DNA of 64,000 nucleotides, from NCBI GenBank assembly GCA_046348585.1, contig JAXMDZ010000001.1:124001-188000 (forward strand), written 5' to 3'. Both the position numbers and the translations under genes were made by a program. The first letter of the stretch is position 1; every line of letters begins with the position of its first letter. Below the pieces are notes generated by a model, which was not told the origin of the DNA, made no database searches, and saw nothing but the letters and a program-made list of their open reading frames with translations. Positions 54,437 through 62,900 of the stretch are shown piece after piece. This DNA is from JADZAI01 sp046348585 (GTDB lineage Bacteria > Pseudomonadota > Alphaproteobacteria > Micropepsales > Micropepsaceae).

Positions 54437-55734
54437 CACTTCGCCGCCGTCGCGGCGATGAGGTCGCGCTCGATCAGCCAGAGCCGGTCCTGGCCCCAAT
54501 AGCCGGGGCCGTCATTGACGCGCAGCGACGGCGCGCCCCAGAGGCCCATCGCGAACAGGTCCTGCCGGTTGACCTCGGCCGGGGCGCGCCAGCTGTCGTC
54601 GAGAAGCGCGGCGGCGACCATGTCCGGCTGAAGCCCGGCCCGCGCCGCGATGGTGTTGAGGCCGGCCTCGGTCGTCGCATCGACGCCTTCCGACCACACC
54701 GCGCGCAGGAAGGATTCGGCGAAGTCCGGGCCGCGCCCCATCGGGATCGCGTGATTGAGCACGGCGATGCCGCGTTCGGTCGCCAGGCCGACCGGATCGA
54801 CGATGCGGCCGAACGGCAGGCCGACGCGGTCGGCCTCGCGCTTGGTGTCGCGCATGATGTACATCGACTTGGCGCGCGGCACCGGCAGGCCGCGCATCAC
54901 CATCGGCAGGATGAAGCGCAGCTTCAGATCCGCGCCGTAATGCTTGGCGAGGCGGCGCACGCGCGGCACGCTGATATAGGTGTAGGGGCTGCGGAACGAG
55001 AAGAAGAAGTGCAGCTCGGGCCGCGCGCCGTTGGCCGGCTGCGCCGTCAGCTCGACGTCCTTGACCGGAGCGATCAGGCCTTCGTCCGCGCCTTTGGCGA
55101 GGCCCGCGCCGCGCAGCCGGGTTTCGAGATAATGGAGGCGATCGACGCCCCAGTACCATTCGCCCTCGAAATAGAACGTGCCGCCGAGATAGTGGCCCTT
55201 CTCCTCGCGCAGCTTCGCGCCCTCGGCCATCGCCCTGGCGGCGGCCTCGGCGTTGCCGTCGACGGCGTGCGGGGTGAGCGCCGCGCCGTCGCCGCGCCAG
55301 AGCGCCGCGCCGATTTCGACCGCGCGGGCCGCGAAGTCGGGGGTCGCCAGCGCCGCCGCAAGGCCGGCATTCGCCGCCGCGACCGCATCGCGCGTCGGCG
55401 GCACGGGATGTTCCGGCCAGTCGAGGCCGAGCCGCGCGGCGAGCGCGCCCGCGTCGCGCAGCGACCAAGCCGCGAGGCGCTCGCGTTCGGGCGCGGCGCC
55501 GTCGTCGGGCGGCGCGGCCAGATGCGGCACCACCGCCGCGTCGTAGCGGGCGGCGAGCTTCGCCAAGACCTGCGCCGTCAGATGGCTGTAGGGATCGTCG
55601 GATTGGTGGAAATAGTGGATTTCGGCCATGCGTCCCCTGAGGCGGCGGGCCATCGCGTTCCAGCCGCGCCTGAAGTCGCGCAGCGCATGGCTGGTCAGCG
55701 CGCCGGTGATCGTCCGGCTGATCGCGGCCCGCAT
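54436..55734 (-). CDS. Tandem DsbA/HCCA-isomerase-like protein
   Basis: 432 residues with two thioredoxin-fold DsbA-family halves. The N-terminal half opens HYFHQSDDPYSHLTAQVLAKLA, and the C-terminal half ELHFFFSFRSPYTYISVPRVRRLAKHYG, the latter with the serine/phenylalanine site of 2-hydroxychromene-2-carboxylate isomerases and kappa GSTs. Neither half has a CxxC. A short basic N-terminal extension (MRAAISRTITGALTS) begins at 55734 after GGGAGGG. First gene of a five-gene operon. Likely a glutathione-dependent isomerase. It is divergent from the haloalkane dehalogenase gene, with a palindromic site between. Confidence 0.82.
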   Translation of the reverse strand: MRAAISRTITGALTSHALRDFRRGWNAMARRLRGRMAEIHYFHQSDDPYSHLTAQVLAKLAARYDAAVVPHLAAPPDDGAAPERERLAAWSLRDAGALAARLGLDWPEHPVPPTRDAVAAANAGLAAALATPDFAARAVEIGAALWRGDGAALTPHAVDGNAEAAARAMAEGAKLREEKGHYLGGTFYFEGEWYWGVDRLHYLETRLRGAGLAKGADEGLIAPVKDVELTAQPANGARPELHFFFSFRSPYTYISVPRVRRLAKHYGADLKLRFILPMVMRGLPVPRAKSMYIMRDTKREADRVGLPFGRIVDPVGLATERGIAVLNHAIPMGRGPDFAESFLRAVWSEGVDATTEAGLNTIAARAGLQPDMVAAALLDDSWRAPAEVNRQDLFAMGLWGAPSLRVNDGPGYWGQDRLWLIERDLIAATAAK

Positions 55735-55776
55735 CGCCGCCCTCCCTTGCTGGCGCGCCTTGACGCGGCGCGCTTA

Positions 55777-55799
55777 TAGTGACACTATTTATGTCACTA
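55777..55799. promoter_or_regulatory. Palindromic operator between divergent operons
   Basis: Exact arms TAGTGACA and TGTCACTA, seven bases apart, in an AT-rich patch between the starts at 55734 (-) and 55841 (+). Related sequence flanks both sides. It is well placed to control both operons. The TetR protein encoded at 57155-57745 is the likely ligand by position. Confidence 0.72.
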
Positions 55800-55840
55800 C
55801 TTATACAACCGCGCGCAGACGCGGTCAATGGGAGGGCATC

Positions 55841-56758
55841 ATGAAGCTGCTGCGGACGCCGGACGAGCGGTTCCGGGATCTCGCCGATTTCCCCTTCGCG
55901 CCCCACTACACGACGATCTTCGACGCGGCCGGCGACGAGATCCGCATCCACGCGGTGGACGAGGGGCCGCGCGACGCCGCCCCCGTGCTGCTGATGCATG
56001 GCGAGCCGTCCTGGTCCTATCTCTATCGCAAAATGATCCCGGCGCTGGCCGCGAACGGCCACCGGGTGGTCGCGCCGGACCTCGTCGGCTTCGGGCGCTC
56101 CGACAAGCCCGCCGAGCAGGAAGACTACACCTTCGAGCGCCATGTCGCGTGGATGAGCGCCTGGCTGCTGACCAACGAACTGACGGACATCACGCTGTTC
56201 TGTCAGGACTGGGGCGGGCTGATCGGCCTGCGTCTGGTCGCGGCCTTCCCCGAACGCTTCGCGCGGGTGATCGTCGCCAATACCGGCTTGCCGGTCGGGA
56301 CCGGCTGGAGCGAGGGCTTCAACGCCTGGCTCAATTTCAGCCAGAGCGTGCCGGTGCTGCCCATCGGCTTCATCCTCGACGGCGGCAGCGCCCGGGCGCT
56401 GAGCGAGGCGGAGAAGGCGGCCTATGAGGCCCCGTTCCCGGACGAAAGCTACAAGGCGGGGGCGCGGCGCTTTCCCGCGCTGGTGCCGATCACCCCCGAG
56501 CACGCCTCGGTCGCCGAGAACAAGGCGGCCTGGACGGTGCTGGAGGCGTTCGACAAGCCGTTCCTCACCGCCTTCAGCGACGCCGATCCCGTCACCAAGG
56601 GCGGCGAGAAAGTGTTCCAGACGCGCGTGCCGGGGGCCAAGGGCCAGCCTCATGCGACGATCCGCAACGCCGCGCATTTCCTGCAGGAGGATGCGCCGGA
56701 GGAACTTGCCGCGCTGATCGACGGCTTCGTCAAGGGCACGCTGACGGGCGGGGCGTGA
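55841..56758 (+). CDS. Haloalkane dehalogenase
   Basis: 305-residue alpha/beta-hydrolase cleaving carbon-halogen bonds with water. Residues can be placed: oxyanion-hole/halide segment HGEPSWSYLYR (63-73), nucleophile D123 and halide-stabilising W124 in FCQDWGGL, an acid Asp in AFSDADP (about 244-248), and catalytic His in NAAHFLQEDAPEELA. Acid position and CQDWGG context match the HLD-I subfamily (DhlA/DppA-like). GGGAGGG precedes the ATG at 55841. The stop overlaps the next GTG start (GTGA). It leads an operon with a membrane protein, TetR, MBL hydrolase and a sulfatase. Epoxide hydrolase is the less likely alternative. Confidence 0.87.
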   Translation: MKLLRTPDERFRDLADFPFAPHYTTIFDAAGDEIRIHAVDEGPRDAAPVLLMHGEPSWSYLYRKMIPALAANGHRVVAPDLVGFGRSDKPAEQEDYTFERHVAWMSAWLLTNELTDITLFCQDWGGLIGLRLVAAFPERFARVIVANTGLPVGTGWSEGFNAWLNFSQSVPVLPIGFILDGGSARALSEAEKAAYEAPFPDESYKAGARRFPALVPITPEHASVAENKAAWTVLEAFDKPFLTAFSDADPVTKGGEKVFQTRVPGAKGQPHATIRNAAHFLQEDAPEELAALIDGFVKGTLTGGA

Positions 56759-57165
56759 GCGTGTCGCCGTCGCGTCTCGCCGTCGCCGCCGTGGCGCTGC
56801 TCGGCGCCGTCAATCTGGCGCGCGGCGCGATCCACCTCTTCGCGCCCGACGGCGGCGCGGCGAGCATCGCCGGGCTCGACCTTTCGGGCGCGCCGCAGAC
56901 GATCCTTTTCCTGTTCGCGTCGCTCGGCGTCGGGCAGATCGCGCTGGGGCTCGCCGACGCGGCGGCGGCCTGGCGCTGGCACGGCTTCGTGACGCCGCTG
57001 CTGCTCATCCACACCGTGCAGGCCGGGCTCGGGGTCTTCGTGCTGTTCGTCTTCAAGCCGCCGCCGACCGAAGTGCCGGGCCAGTGGTTCAACCTCGCCG
57101 TGCTGATCGCCCTTGTCCTGGTGGCGGCGCTGGAGCTCGTGAGGATCCGCCGCCATGCCGTCTGA
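56755..57165 (+). CDS. Small four-helix membrane protein
   Basis: 136 residues from the GTG at 56755, which overlaps the dehalogenase stop. Four hydrophobic segments (LAVAAVALLGAVNLARGA, QTILFLFASLGVGQIALGL, VTPLLLIHTVQAGLGVFVLFV, FNLAVLIALVLVAALELV) with short loops and a basic end. No family recognised with certainty; it resembles small DoxX/DUF-type inner-membrane proteins. Its last codons overlap the TetR start by 11 bases. Possible transport or membrane stabilisation role for the dehalogenase pathway. Confidence 0.7.
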   Translation: MSVSPSRLAVAAVALLGAVNLARGAIHLFAPDGGAASIAGLDLSGAPQTILFLFASLGVGQIALGLADAAAAWRWHGFVTPLLLIHTVQAGLGVFVLFVFKPPPTEVPGQWFNLAVLIALVLVAALELVRIRRHAV

Positions 57166-57745
57166 GGCCCGCCGCACCGACGGCCGCGTGCGCCGCGGCG
57201 CCGACAACCGGCGCAAGATCGTCGCCGCCTTCATCGCCTTCATCCGCGAGGGCAAGCTGTCGCCGACCGCCGAGGACATCGCGGCCCGCGCCGATGTCGG
57301 CCTGCGCACCGTGTTTCGCCATTTCGAGGACATGGAGCGGCTCTACGGCGAGATCGCGGTCGTCATCGAATCCGAGGTGCGGCCGATCGCCGATCGGCCC
57401 TTCCTGGCCAAGACCTGGCGCGGCCGCCTGGACGAACTGCTCGTCCGGCGGGCCGAACTGTTCGAGCGCATCATGCCGTTCCGCATTGCCGCCGACGTGC
57501 ATCGCCACGCCTCGCCGCAGATCGCCGAGCGTCAGCGCGAATTCGTCGCCTTGCAGCGTGGCTATCTGCTCAAGGCCCTGCCCGCCTCGATCGCCCGCCA
57601 TCCGGCGCGGCTGGAGGCGCTGGACCTCGCCACCAGCTACGAGGCGTGGCGGCGGCTTCGTCACGAACAACAATTGCCGCCCGCCGAGGCGGCGAAAACC
57701 ATGGCCCTGCTGGTTCAGGCGCTGATTGCGGGAGAAAACCCATGA
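57155..57745 (+). CDS. TetR-family regulator
   Basis: 196 residues. The N-terminal helix-turn-helix reads RRKIVAAFIAFIREGKLSPTAEDIAARADVGLRTVFRHFEDMERLYGEI, and the effector domain follows. The start overlaps the membrane-protein gene, the stop overlaps the MBL hydrolase ATG at 57742. It lies inside the dehalogenase operon and is the best candidate to bind the palindrome at 55777-55799, thereby controlling both divergent operons in response to a halogenated or sulfated compound. Confidence 0.88.
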   Translation: MPSEARRTDGRVRRGADNRRKIVAAFIAFIREGKLSPTAEDIAARADVGLRTVFRHFEDMERLYGEIAVVIESEVRPIADRPFLAKTWRGRLDELLVRRAELFERIMPFRIAADVHRHASPQIAERQREFVALQRGYLLKALPASIARHPARLEALDLATSYEAWRRLRHEQQLPPAEAAKTMALLVQALIAGENP

Positions 57746-58833
57746 GCATGTTGAAGAAGATCGTCCTTGCCGTGCTGGGGCTGGCCGCGGTCGCCGCCGC
57801 GGCCATCGCCGCCGCGATCCATTTCGTGCCGGCAGTGCAGGACCGGCTGATCGCCATGATGGCCGAGGAGCGCTTCTCCACCGACCGCTCGGGCCTTCTG
57901 GCCGAAGACGGGTTGAGGGTCGCGATCTGCGGCAGCGGCTCGCCGATGCCCAATCCCGAGCGCGACCCGGCCTGCAATCTGGTCTTTGCGGGCGGCGAGA
58001 TTTTCGTCGTCGATGCGGGCGCGGGCGCATGGGCGAACGCGGCGCGCTGGCAATTGCCGACCGACAAGGTGGGGACGGTGCTCTTCACCCATTTCCATTC
58101 CGACCACATCGGCGATCTGGGCGAGGTCAATCTCCAGAGCTGGGTCGGCGGACGCCCCAGGCCGCTCGCGGTCTATGGCGGGCCGGGCATCGAGCGCGTC
58201 GTGGCGGGCTTCAACGAGGCCTACGCGCTCGACCGGTCCTATCGCACCGCCCATCACGGCGAGGATTTCCTCAAGCCCGAACTCGGGATCATGGAGGCGC
58301 ATGCGATCGAGGGCGTGACGCCCGGCCAGTCCGTCACCGTGCTGGAGCGCAACGGGCTGAAGATCTCGGCCTTCCTGGTCGATCACGATCCGGTCCATCC
58401 GGCCTTCGGCTATCGCTTCGACTACAAGGGCCGCTCGGTCGTCTTTTCGGGCGATACCGCGAAGTCCGCCAATCTGGCGATCGCCGCCAAGGGCGCGGAC
58501 CTGCTGATCCACGAGGCGATGGTCAAGGAAGCGGTGATGACGATGCACGACGCCGCGGCGCGCCACGGCAACGAGCGCATCGCCAAGATCATGACCGACA
58601 TTCTCGACTATCACGCCTCGCCGCGCGACGCGGCCGAGACGGCGGCGGCGGCCGGCGTGCCGCAGCTCGTGCTAAGCCACCTGATCCCGCCGGTGCCGCA
58701 CTGGTTCGGCAAGATCATCTTCCTGCGCGACACCGACGTGCCCGGCGTCGCCACGCGGCTCGCCTTCGACGATATGCTGATCGAACTGCCGGCAGGCTCG
58801 AAGGATGTCCGCTTCGGCGACCTCGGCGAGTGA
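57742..58833 (+). CDS. Membrane-anchored metallo-beta-lactamase-fold hydrolase
   Basis: 363-residue MBL-fold enzyme. N-terminal anchor/signal (IVLAVLGLAAVAAAAIAAAI), then the zinc motif HFHSDHIGDLGE, SGDTAKSANLA with the bridging Asp, and a final LVLSHLIPP histidine. Related proteins are annotated as arylsulfatase-like/ribonuclease Z-like or alkylsulfatase-associated hydrolases. Periplasmic location is likely. The ATG overlaps the TetR stop; the second sulfatase gene follows after 31 bases. Its place between a dehalogenase and a sulfatase suggests hydrolysis of an ester or lactone intermediate. Confidence 0.84.
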   Translation: MSMLKKIVLAVLGLAAVAAAAIAAAIHFVPAVQDRLIAMMAEERFSTDRSGLLAEDGLRVAICGSGSPMPNPERDPACNLVFAGGEIFVVDAGAGAWANAARWQLPTDKVGTVLFTHFHSDHIGDLGEVNLQSWVGGRPRPLAVYGGPGIERVVAGFNEAYALDRSYRTAHHGEDFLKPELGIMEAHAIEGVTPGQSVTVLERNGLKISAFLVDHDPVHPAFGYRFDYKGRSVVFSGDTAKSANLAIAAKGADLLIHEAMVKEAVMTMHDAAARHGNERIAKIMTDILDYHASPRDAAETAAAAGVPQLVLSHLIPPVPHWFGKIIFLRDTDVPGVATRLAFDDMLIELPAGSKDVRFGDLGE

Positions 58834-58864
58834 CGGCCGCACGCAACGACAGAAGGAACGCGCC

Positions 58865-61105
58865 ATGGCGAGCGAAGGCTTCCCCGGCAAGATCGGCACC
58901 ACCTACAAAGAATCGACGCCCCATTGGCCGGACGCGCCGCGTCCGCCCAAGGGCGCGCCGAACATTCTCGTCGTGCTGTTCGACGATGTGGGGTTTTCCG
59001 ATTTCGGCTGCTACGGCTCGGCCATCGAGACCCCGGCGATCGACGCCGTCGCGGCGCGCGGCGTGCGCTATAGCGGCTTCCACACGACCGCGATGTGCTC
59101 CACGACGCGGGCGGCGCTGCTGACCGGGCGCAACCATCATTCGGTCGGCGTCGGCTGCCTCGCCAATTTCGACAGCGGCTATCCCGGCTATCGCGGCAAG
59201 ATCGCCAAGGAGGCCGGGACGCTGGCCGAGATGCTGCGCCCGCACGGCTATCGCAACTACATGCTGGGCAAATGGCACGTCACGCCGCTGACCGAGGCGG
59301 GACCGACCGGGCCGTTCGACGGCTGGCCGCTGGGCCGTGGCTTCGACCGCTATTACGGATTCATGGACGCCGAGACCGACCAGTATTCGCCCGAGCTGGT
59401 GCGCGACAATACCGGCATCGACGCGCCCGGCACCTATGAAACCGGCTATCACCTGACCGAAGACCTGATCGATCAGGCGATCCGCATGATCGCCGATCAC
59501 AAGGTCGGCGCGCCCGACAAGCCCTGGCTGACCTGGGTGGCGCTGGGCGCCTGTCACGCCCCCCATCAGGCGCCGCAAGAGCTGATCCGCAAGTACGACG
59601 CCGTCTTCGCCGAAGGCTGGGACGTGGAGCGCGAGCGCCGTCTGGCGCGGCAGAAGGCGCTGGGGATCGTTCCCGCCGATACGCGGCTGCCGCCGCGCAA
59701 CGAGTTCGTGCAAGCCTGGGACGAACACAGCGACGACGAGAAGAAGATCTTCACGCGCTTGCAGGCCGCCTATGCGGCGATGCTGGATCATTCGGACCGC
59801 CATCTGAAGCGGCTGTTCGATTTCCTGAAGACGGCGGGCGATCTGGACGACACGCTGATCCTCGTCCTCTCCGACAACGGGGCGAGCCAGGAGGGCGGCT
59901 CGCACGGCTTCATCAACGCGATGGGGCCATACAATTTCCGCCCCGAATCGATCGCGGAGAAACTGGCGCGGATCGACGATATCGGCGGGCCGGACACCCA
60001 TTCCAATTTCCCGCACGGCTGGGCGATGGCCTCCAACACGCCGCTGCGCCGCTACAAGCAGAACACCCATGGCGGCGGCATCCGCGATCCGCTGGTGATC
60101 TCGTGGCCGGCCCGCATCGCGGCGCGCGGCGAGTTGCGCCACCAGTTCTGCCACGCCTCGGACATGGCCCCGACCATTCTCGACCTCGTCGGCGTGACGG
60201 CGCCCTCGCACGTCAACGGCGTCGCGCAGATGCCGATCGAGGGCGTCAGCTTCGCGCCGAGCCTTGCGGACGCGAACGCGCCGGCACGCGCCCGCCCGCA
60301 ATATTTCGAGATGTTCGGCCATCGCGGCCTCTGGAAGGACGGCTGGAAGGCGGTGGCGTTCCATCCGGTCAACACGCCCTTCGAGGACGATGTCTGGGAG
60401 CTCTACCATCTCGACCGCGATTTCTCGGAGACCGACGACCTGGCGGCGAAGGAGCCCGAACGGCTGAAGGCGCTGATCGCCGAATGGTGGGCCGCGGCCG
60501 AGGCGCACAACGTGCTGCCGCTCGACGACCGCTTCGGCCTGCGCTTCCTCGACAGCGCCAAGCGCAACGCGGCGCGCCGCCGCTTCGTCTTCCATCGCGG
60601 CGTCGGCCATGTGCCGACCGACGCCGCCCCCGACGTGCGCGGCCGCTCCTACCTGATCGAGGCCGACGTGCGGCTGAAGGCGGGCGACGAGGGCGTGCTG
60701 ATCGCCCATGGCGATGCGACCTCGGGCTATGCGCTGTTCGTGCGCGACGGGCGGCTGATCTACGACCTCAATATCGGCGGCGAGCATCAGATGCTGGTTT
60801 CGGACCGCGCCGTGCCGGAGGGCGATCATGTGCTGGCGGTGCTGATGCGCCAGGAGGGGGCGGTCAAGACCGCGACGCTGACGATCGACGGCGCGCCCTG
60901 CGGCACGTTCCAGCCGCAGCACGGCTTCTTCGCGCTGATCTCGTGGTCGGGGCTGGATATCGGCCGCGACCGCGGCAGCCCGGTTTCGACCTACGCCTCG
61001 CCCTTCGTCTTCACCGGGCTGCTGCGCAAGGTGACGGTGACGATGAACCCCGATCAGGTCCTGGACGGCGAGGCGGCGGGCCAGGCGGAGATGGCGCGCC
61101 AGTAG
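58865..61105 (+). CDS. Arylsulfatase, CSTTR variant, apparently cytoplasmic
   Basis: 746-residue sulfatase. The formylglycine motif is CSTTRAALLTGRNHH, in which the usual proline is threonine, as in the AtsA-like subgroup. Metal blocks NILVVLFDDVGFSDFGCYG and LVLSDNGASQEGGSHGF, and NYMLGKWHVTP, are intact. A C-terminal domain of about 170 residues (SYLIEADVRLKAGDEGVLIAHG onward) is a concanavalin-like beta sandwich found in large sulfatases. I see no signal peptide (MASEGFPGKIG). Good length for this subgroup. Start ATG 58865. It is the second sulfatase of the divergent locus. Confidence 0.9.
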   Translation: MASEGFPGKIGTTYKESTPHWPDAPRPPKGAPNILVVLFDDVGFSDFGCYGSAIETPAIDAVAARGVRYSGFHTTAMCSTTRAALLTGRNHHSVGVGCLANFDSGYPGYRGKIAKEAGTLAEMLRPHGYRNYMLGKWHVTPLTEAGPTGPFDGWPLGRGFDRYYGFMDAETDQYSPELVRDNTGIDAPGTYETGYHLTEDLIDQAIRMIADHKVGAPDKPWLTWVALGACHAPHQAPQELIRKYDAVFAEGWDVERERRLARQKALGIVPADTRLPPRNEFVQAWDEHSDDEKKIFTRLQAAYAAMLDHSDRHLKRLFDFLKTAGDLDDTLILVLSDNGASQEGGSHGFINAMGPYNFRPESIAEKLARIDDIGGPDTHSNFPHGWAMASNTPLRRYKQNTHGGGIRDPLVISWPARIAARGELRHQFCHASDMAPTILDLVGVTAPSHVNGVAQMPIEGVSFAPSLADANAPARARPQYFEMFGHRGLWKDGWKAVAFHPVNTPFEDDVWELYHLDRDFSETDDLAAKEPERLKALIAEWWAAAEAHNVLPLDDRFGLRFLDSAKRNAARRRFVFHRGVGHVPTDAAPDVRGRSYLIEADVRLKAGDEGVLIAHGDATSGYALFVRDGRLIYDLNIGGEHQMLVSDRAVPEGDHVLAVLMRQEGAVKTATLTIDGAPCGTFQPQHGFFALISWSGLDIGRDRGSPVSTYASPFVFTGLLRKVTVTMNPDQVLDGEAAGQAEMARQ

Positions 61106-61173
61106 CGCCCTTCCCTGCCGCCCGATTCCGGTTAGGTTGCCGCCGTCAAGGACATGGAAGGACGGGGCGGATC

Positions 61174-61962
61174 ATGCCGGAACTGGTGCTGCGCGAAACC
61201 AAGGACAGTATCGCGGTCCTGACGATGAACCGGCCGGAGGCGATGAACGCGCTCTCCATGGCGCTGCGCGCCGAACTGGCGGCGGCGGTGCGGGCCGCCG
61301 ACGCCGATCCGGCGGTCAAGGTCATCGTGCTGACCGGCGCGGGCGGGCGCGCCTTCACGGCGGGGCTGGACCTGAAGGAGCTGGGCGGCACGCCGGGGGC
61401 GCTGGGCGCCGCCAACCCGAAAAGCGCCGAGAACGATCCGGTGCTGTCGATGGAAGCCTGCGCCAAGCCGATCATCGGCGCGGTCAACGGCGTCGCCATC
61501 ACCGGCGGCTTCGAGGTGGCGCTCGCCTGCGACGTGCTGATCGCTTCGGCCAATGCCCGCTTCGCCGACACCCATGCGCGGGTCGGCATCCTGCCCGGCT
61601 GGGGCCTCAGCCAGAAGCTCGCCCGGGCGATCGGCGTGATGCGGGCCAAGGAATTGTCGCTGACCGGCAATTTCCTCGACGCCGCGACCGCCGCCGCCTG
61701 GGGCCTCGTCAACCGCGTCGTCGCGCCGGACGAGCTGATGCCCACGGCGCTGAAGCTCGCCGCCGACATGGCCTCGATCCCGGCCGAAACGCTTGCCGCC
61801 TACAAGGCGCTGATCGACGACGGCTATGCGCTGTCCGGGCGCGAGGCGCGCCGGCTGGAGGCCGAGCGCACCTCGATGCTGAACGCGGCCGTGAAGCCCG
61901 AGGAGATCGAGGCGCGGCGGGCAGCCATCCAGTCGCGCGGGCGGGCGCAGGAGACGCATTAA
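61174..61962 (+). CDS. Enoyl-CoA hydratase/isomerase-family protein
   Basis: 262-residue crotonase-fold enzyme acting on an acyl-CoA. The N-terminus IAVLTMNRPEAMNALSMALRAEL is standard. The oxyanion hole is GGRAFTAGLDLKELGG, and ITGGFEVALACDVLIASANARFADTHARVGILPGWG is the second family block. Of the two catalytic glutamates of rat hydratase, the first position carries Glu in GGFEVALA, and the second appears as Gly/Ile (VGILPGWG). The enzyme may therefore be an isomerase or other crotonase. It follows the sulfatase by 68 bases and may end the operon. An E. coli-type FadB role is unlikely because it is monofunctional. Confidence 0.86.
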   Translation: MPELVLRETKDSIAVLTMNRPEAMNALSMALRAELAAAVRAADADPAVKVIVLTGAGGRAFTAGLDLKELGGTPGALGAANPKSAENDPVLSMEACAKPIIGAVNGVAITGGFEVALACDVLIASANARFADTHARVGILPGWGLSQKLARAIGVMRAKELSLTGNFLDAATAAAWGLVNRVVAPDELMPTALKLAADMASIPAETLAAYKALIDDGYALSGREARRLEAERTSMLNAAVKPEEIEARRAAIQSRGRAQETH

Positions 61963-61997
61963 CCGGGCGCTGATCGGCGGGCGCTAGACTGGCGGCC

Positions 61998-62900
61998 ATG
62001 ACCGATCGGACCGCCGCCCTTGCAGCCCTCGCCGCCCGCCTCGCCGCCTCGTTCGCGGGGCTGGCCGACAAGCCGGAAGAAACGCCGGAGGGCACCGCGC
62101 GGGCGCTGTGGCTGGCGGCCGCGGGCGTGTCCGTCTCGGTCGAGGCCGCCGCGAGCGCGGCGCTGCCGGAACTCGGCGCGGAAGGGACGGCGGCGCTGGA
62201 GGCGCTGGCCGCAAGGCGTCTCGGCGGCGAGCCGCTCGCCCACATCACCGGCCGCCAGCGTTTCATGGGGCTCGACTTCCTCGCGGGGCCGGAGGCGCTG
62301 GTGCCGCGCAAGGAGACCGAATTGCTGGGGCGACTGGCGCTCGGCAAATTGCAGGCGGCGCGTGCGGCCGGGAGCGCGCCGCTCGCCATCGACGTCTGCA
62401 CCGGGTCGGGCAATCTGGCGGTGGCGCTCGCCGTGCATGTGCCGGACGCCCGCCTCCATGCCGCCGATCTGTCGCCGGAGGCGGTGGCGCTCGCCCGCCG
62501 CAATGCCGATCTGCACGGCGTCGGCGATCGCATCGTCTTCGCCGACGGCGATCTCTTCGCGCCGCTGCCGCGCGCGGCGCTCGCCCGCGCCGCCGATCTC
62601 GTCGTCTGCAATCCGCCCTATATCTCGTCGGCCAAGGTCGAGACCATGCCGGAGGAGATCGCCCGCTTCGAGCCGCGCCTCGCCTTCGACGGCGGGGCGT
62701 TCGGGCTCAGCATCGTCGGGCGGCTGACCAAGGAAGCGCCGGACTTCCTCAAGCCCGGCGGCTGGCTCTGCTTCGAGATCGGCAAGGGCCAGGGCCCCTA
62801 TTGGCAGAAGACGCTGGGGCGCATGAGCGCCTATCGCGCGCTGGAGACCGTCGCCGACGCGGACGGCGACATCCGCGCGCTGGCGGCCGAAGCGCTCTAG
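61998..62900 (+). CDS. PrmC/HemK-like N5-glutamine methyltransferase
   Basis: 300-residue SAM-dependent methyltransferase. The linker HITGRQRFMGLDFLAGPEALVPRKETELL is the characteristic PrmC entry, IDVCTGSGNLAVALA is SAM motif I, and the catalytic NPPYISSAKVE is exact. PrmC methylates the GGQ glutamine of release factors, but this protein has an atypical alanine-rich N-terminal helix bundle and lies away from prfA. A paralogous NPPY methyltransferase with another substrate is therefore possible. It overlaps the convergent flippase gene by four bases at the stop. Confidence 0.82.
   Translation: MTDRTAALAALAARLAASFAGLADKPEETPEGTARALWLAAAGVSVSVEAAASAALPELGAEGTAALEALAARRLGGEPLAHITGRQRFMGLDFLAGPEALVPRKETELLGRLALGKLQAARAAGSAPLAIDVCTGSGNLAVALAVHVPDARLHAADLSPEAVALARRNADLHGVGDRIVFADGDLFAPLPRAALARAADLVVCNPPYISSAKVETMPEEIARFEPRLAFDGGAFGLSIVGRLTKEAPDFLKPGGWLCFEIGKGQGPYWQKTLGRMSAYRALETVADADGDIRALAAEAL

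Noticed and set aside
58715..60922. A 735-codon minus-strand frame over the second sulfatase
   Set aside because: Antisense shadow of a gene with an intact sulfatase signature.
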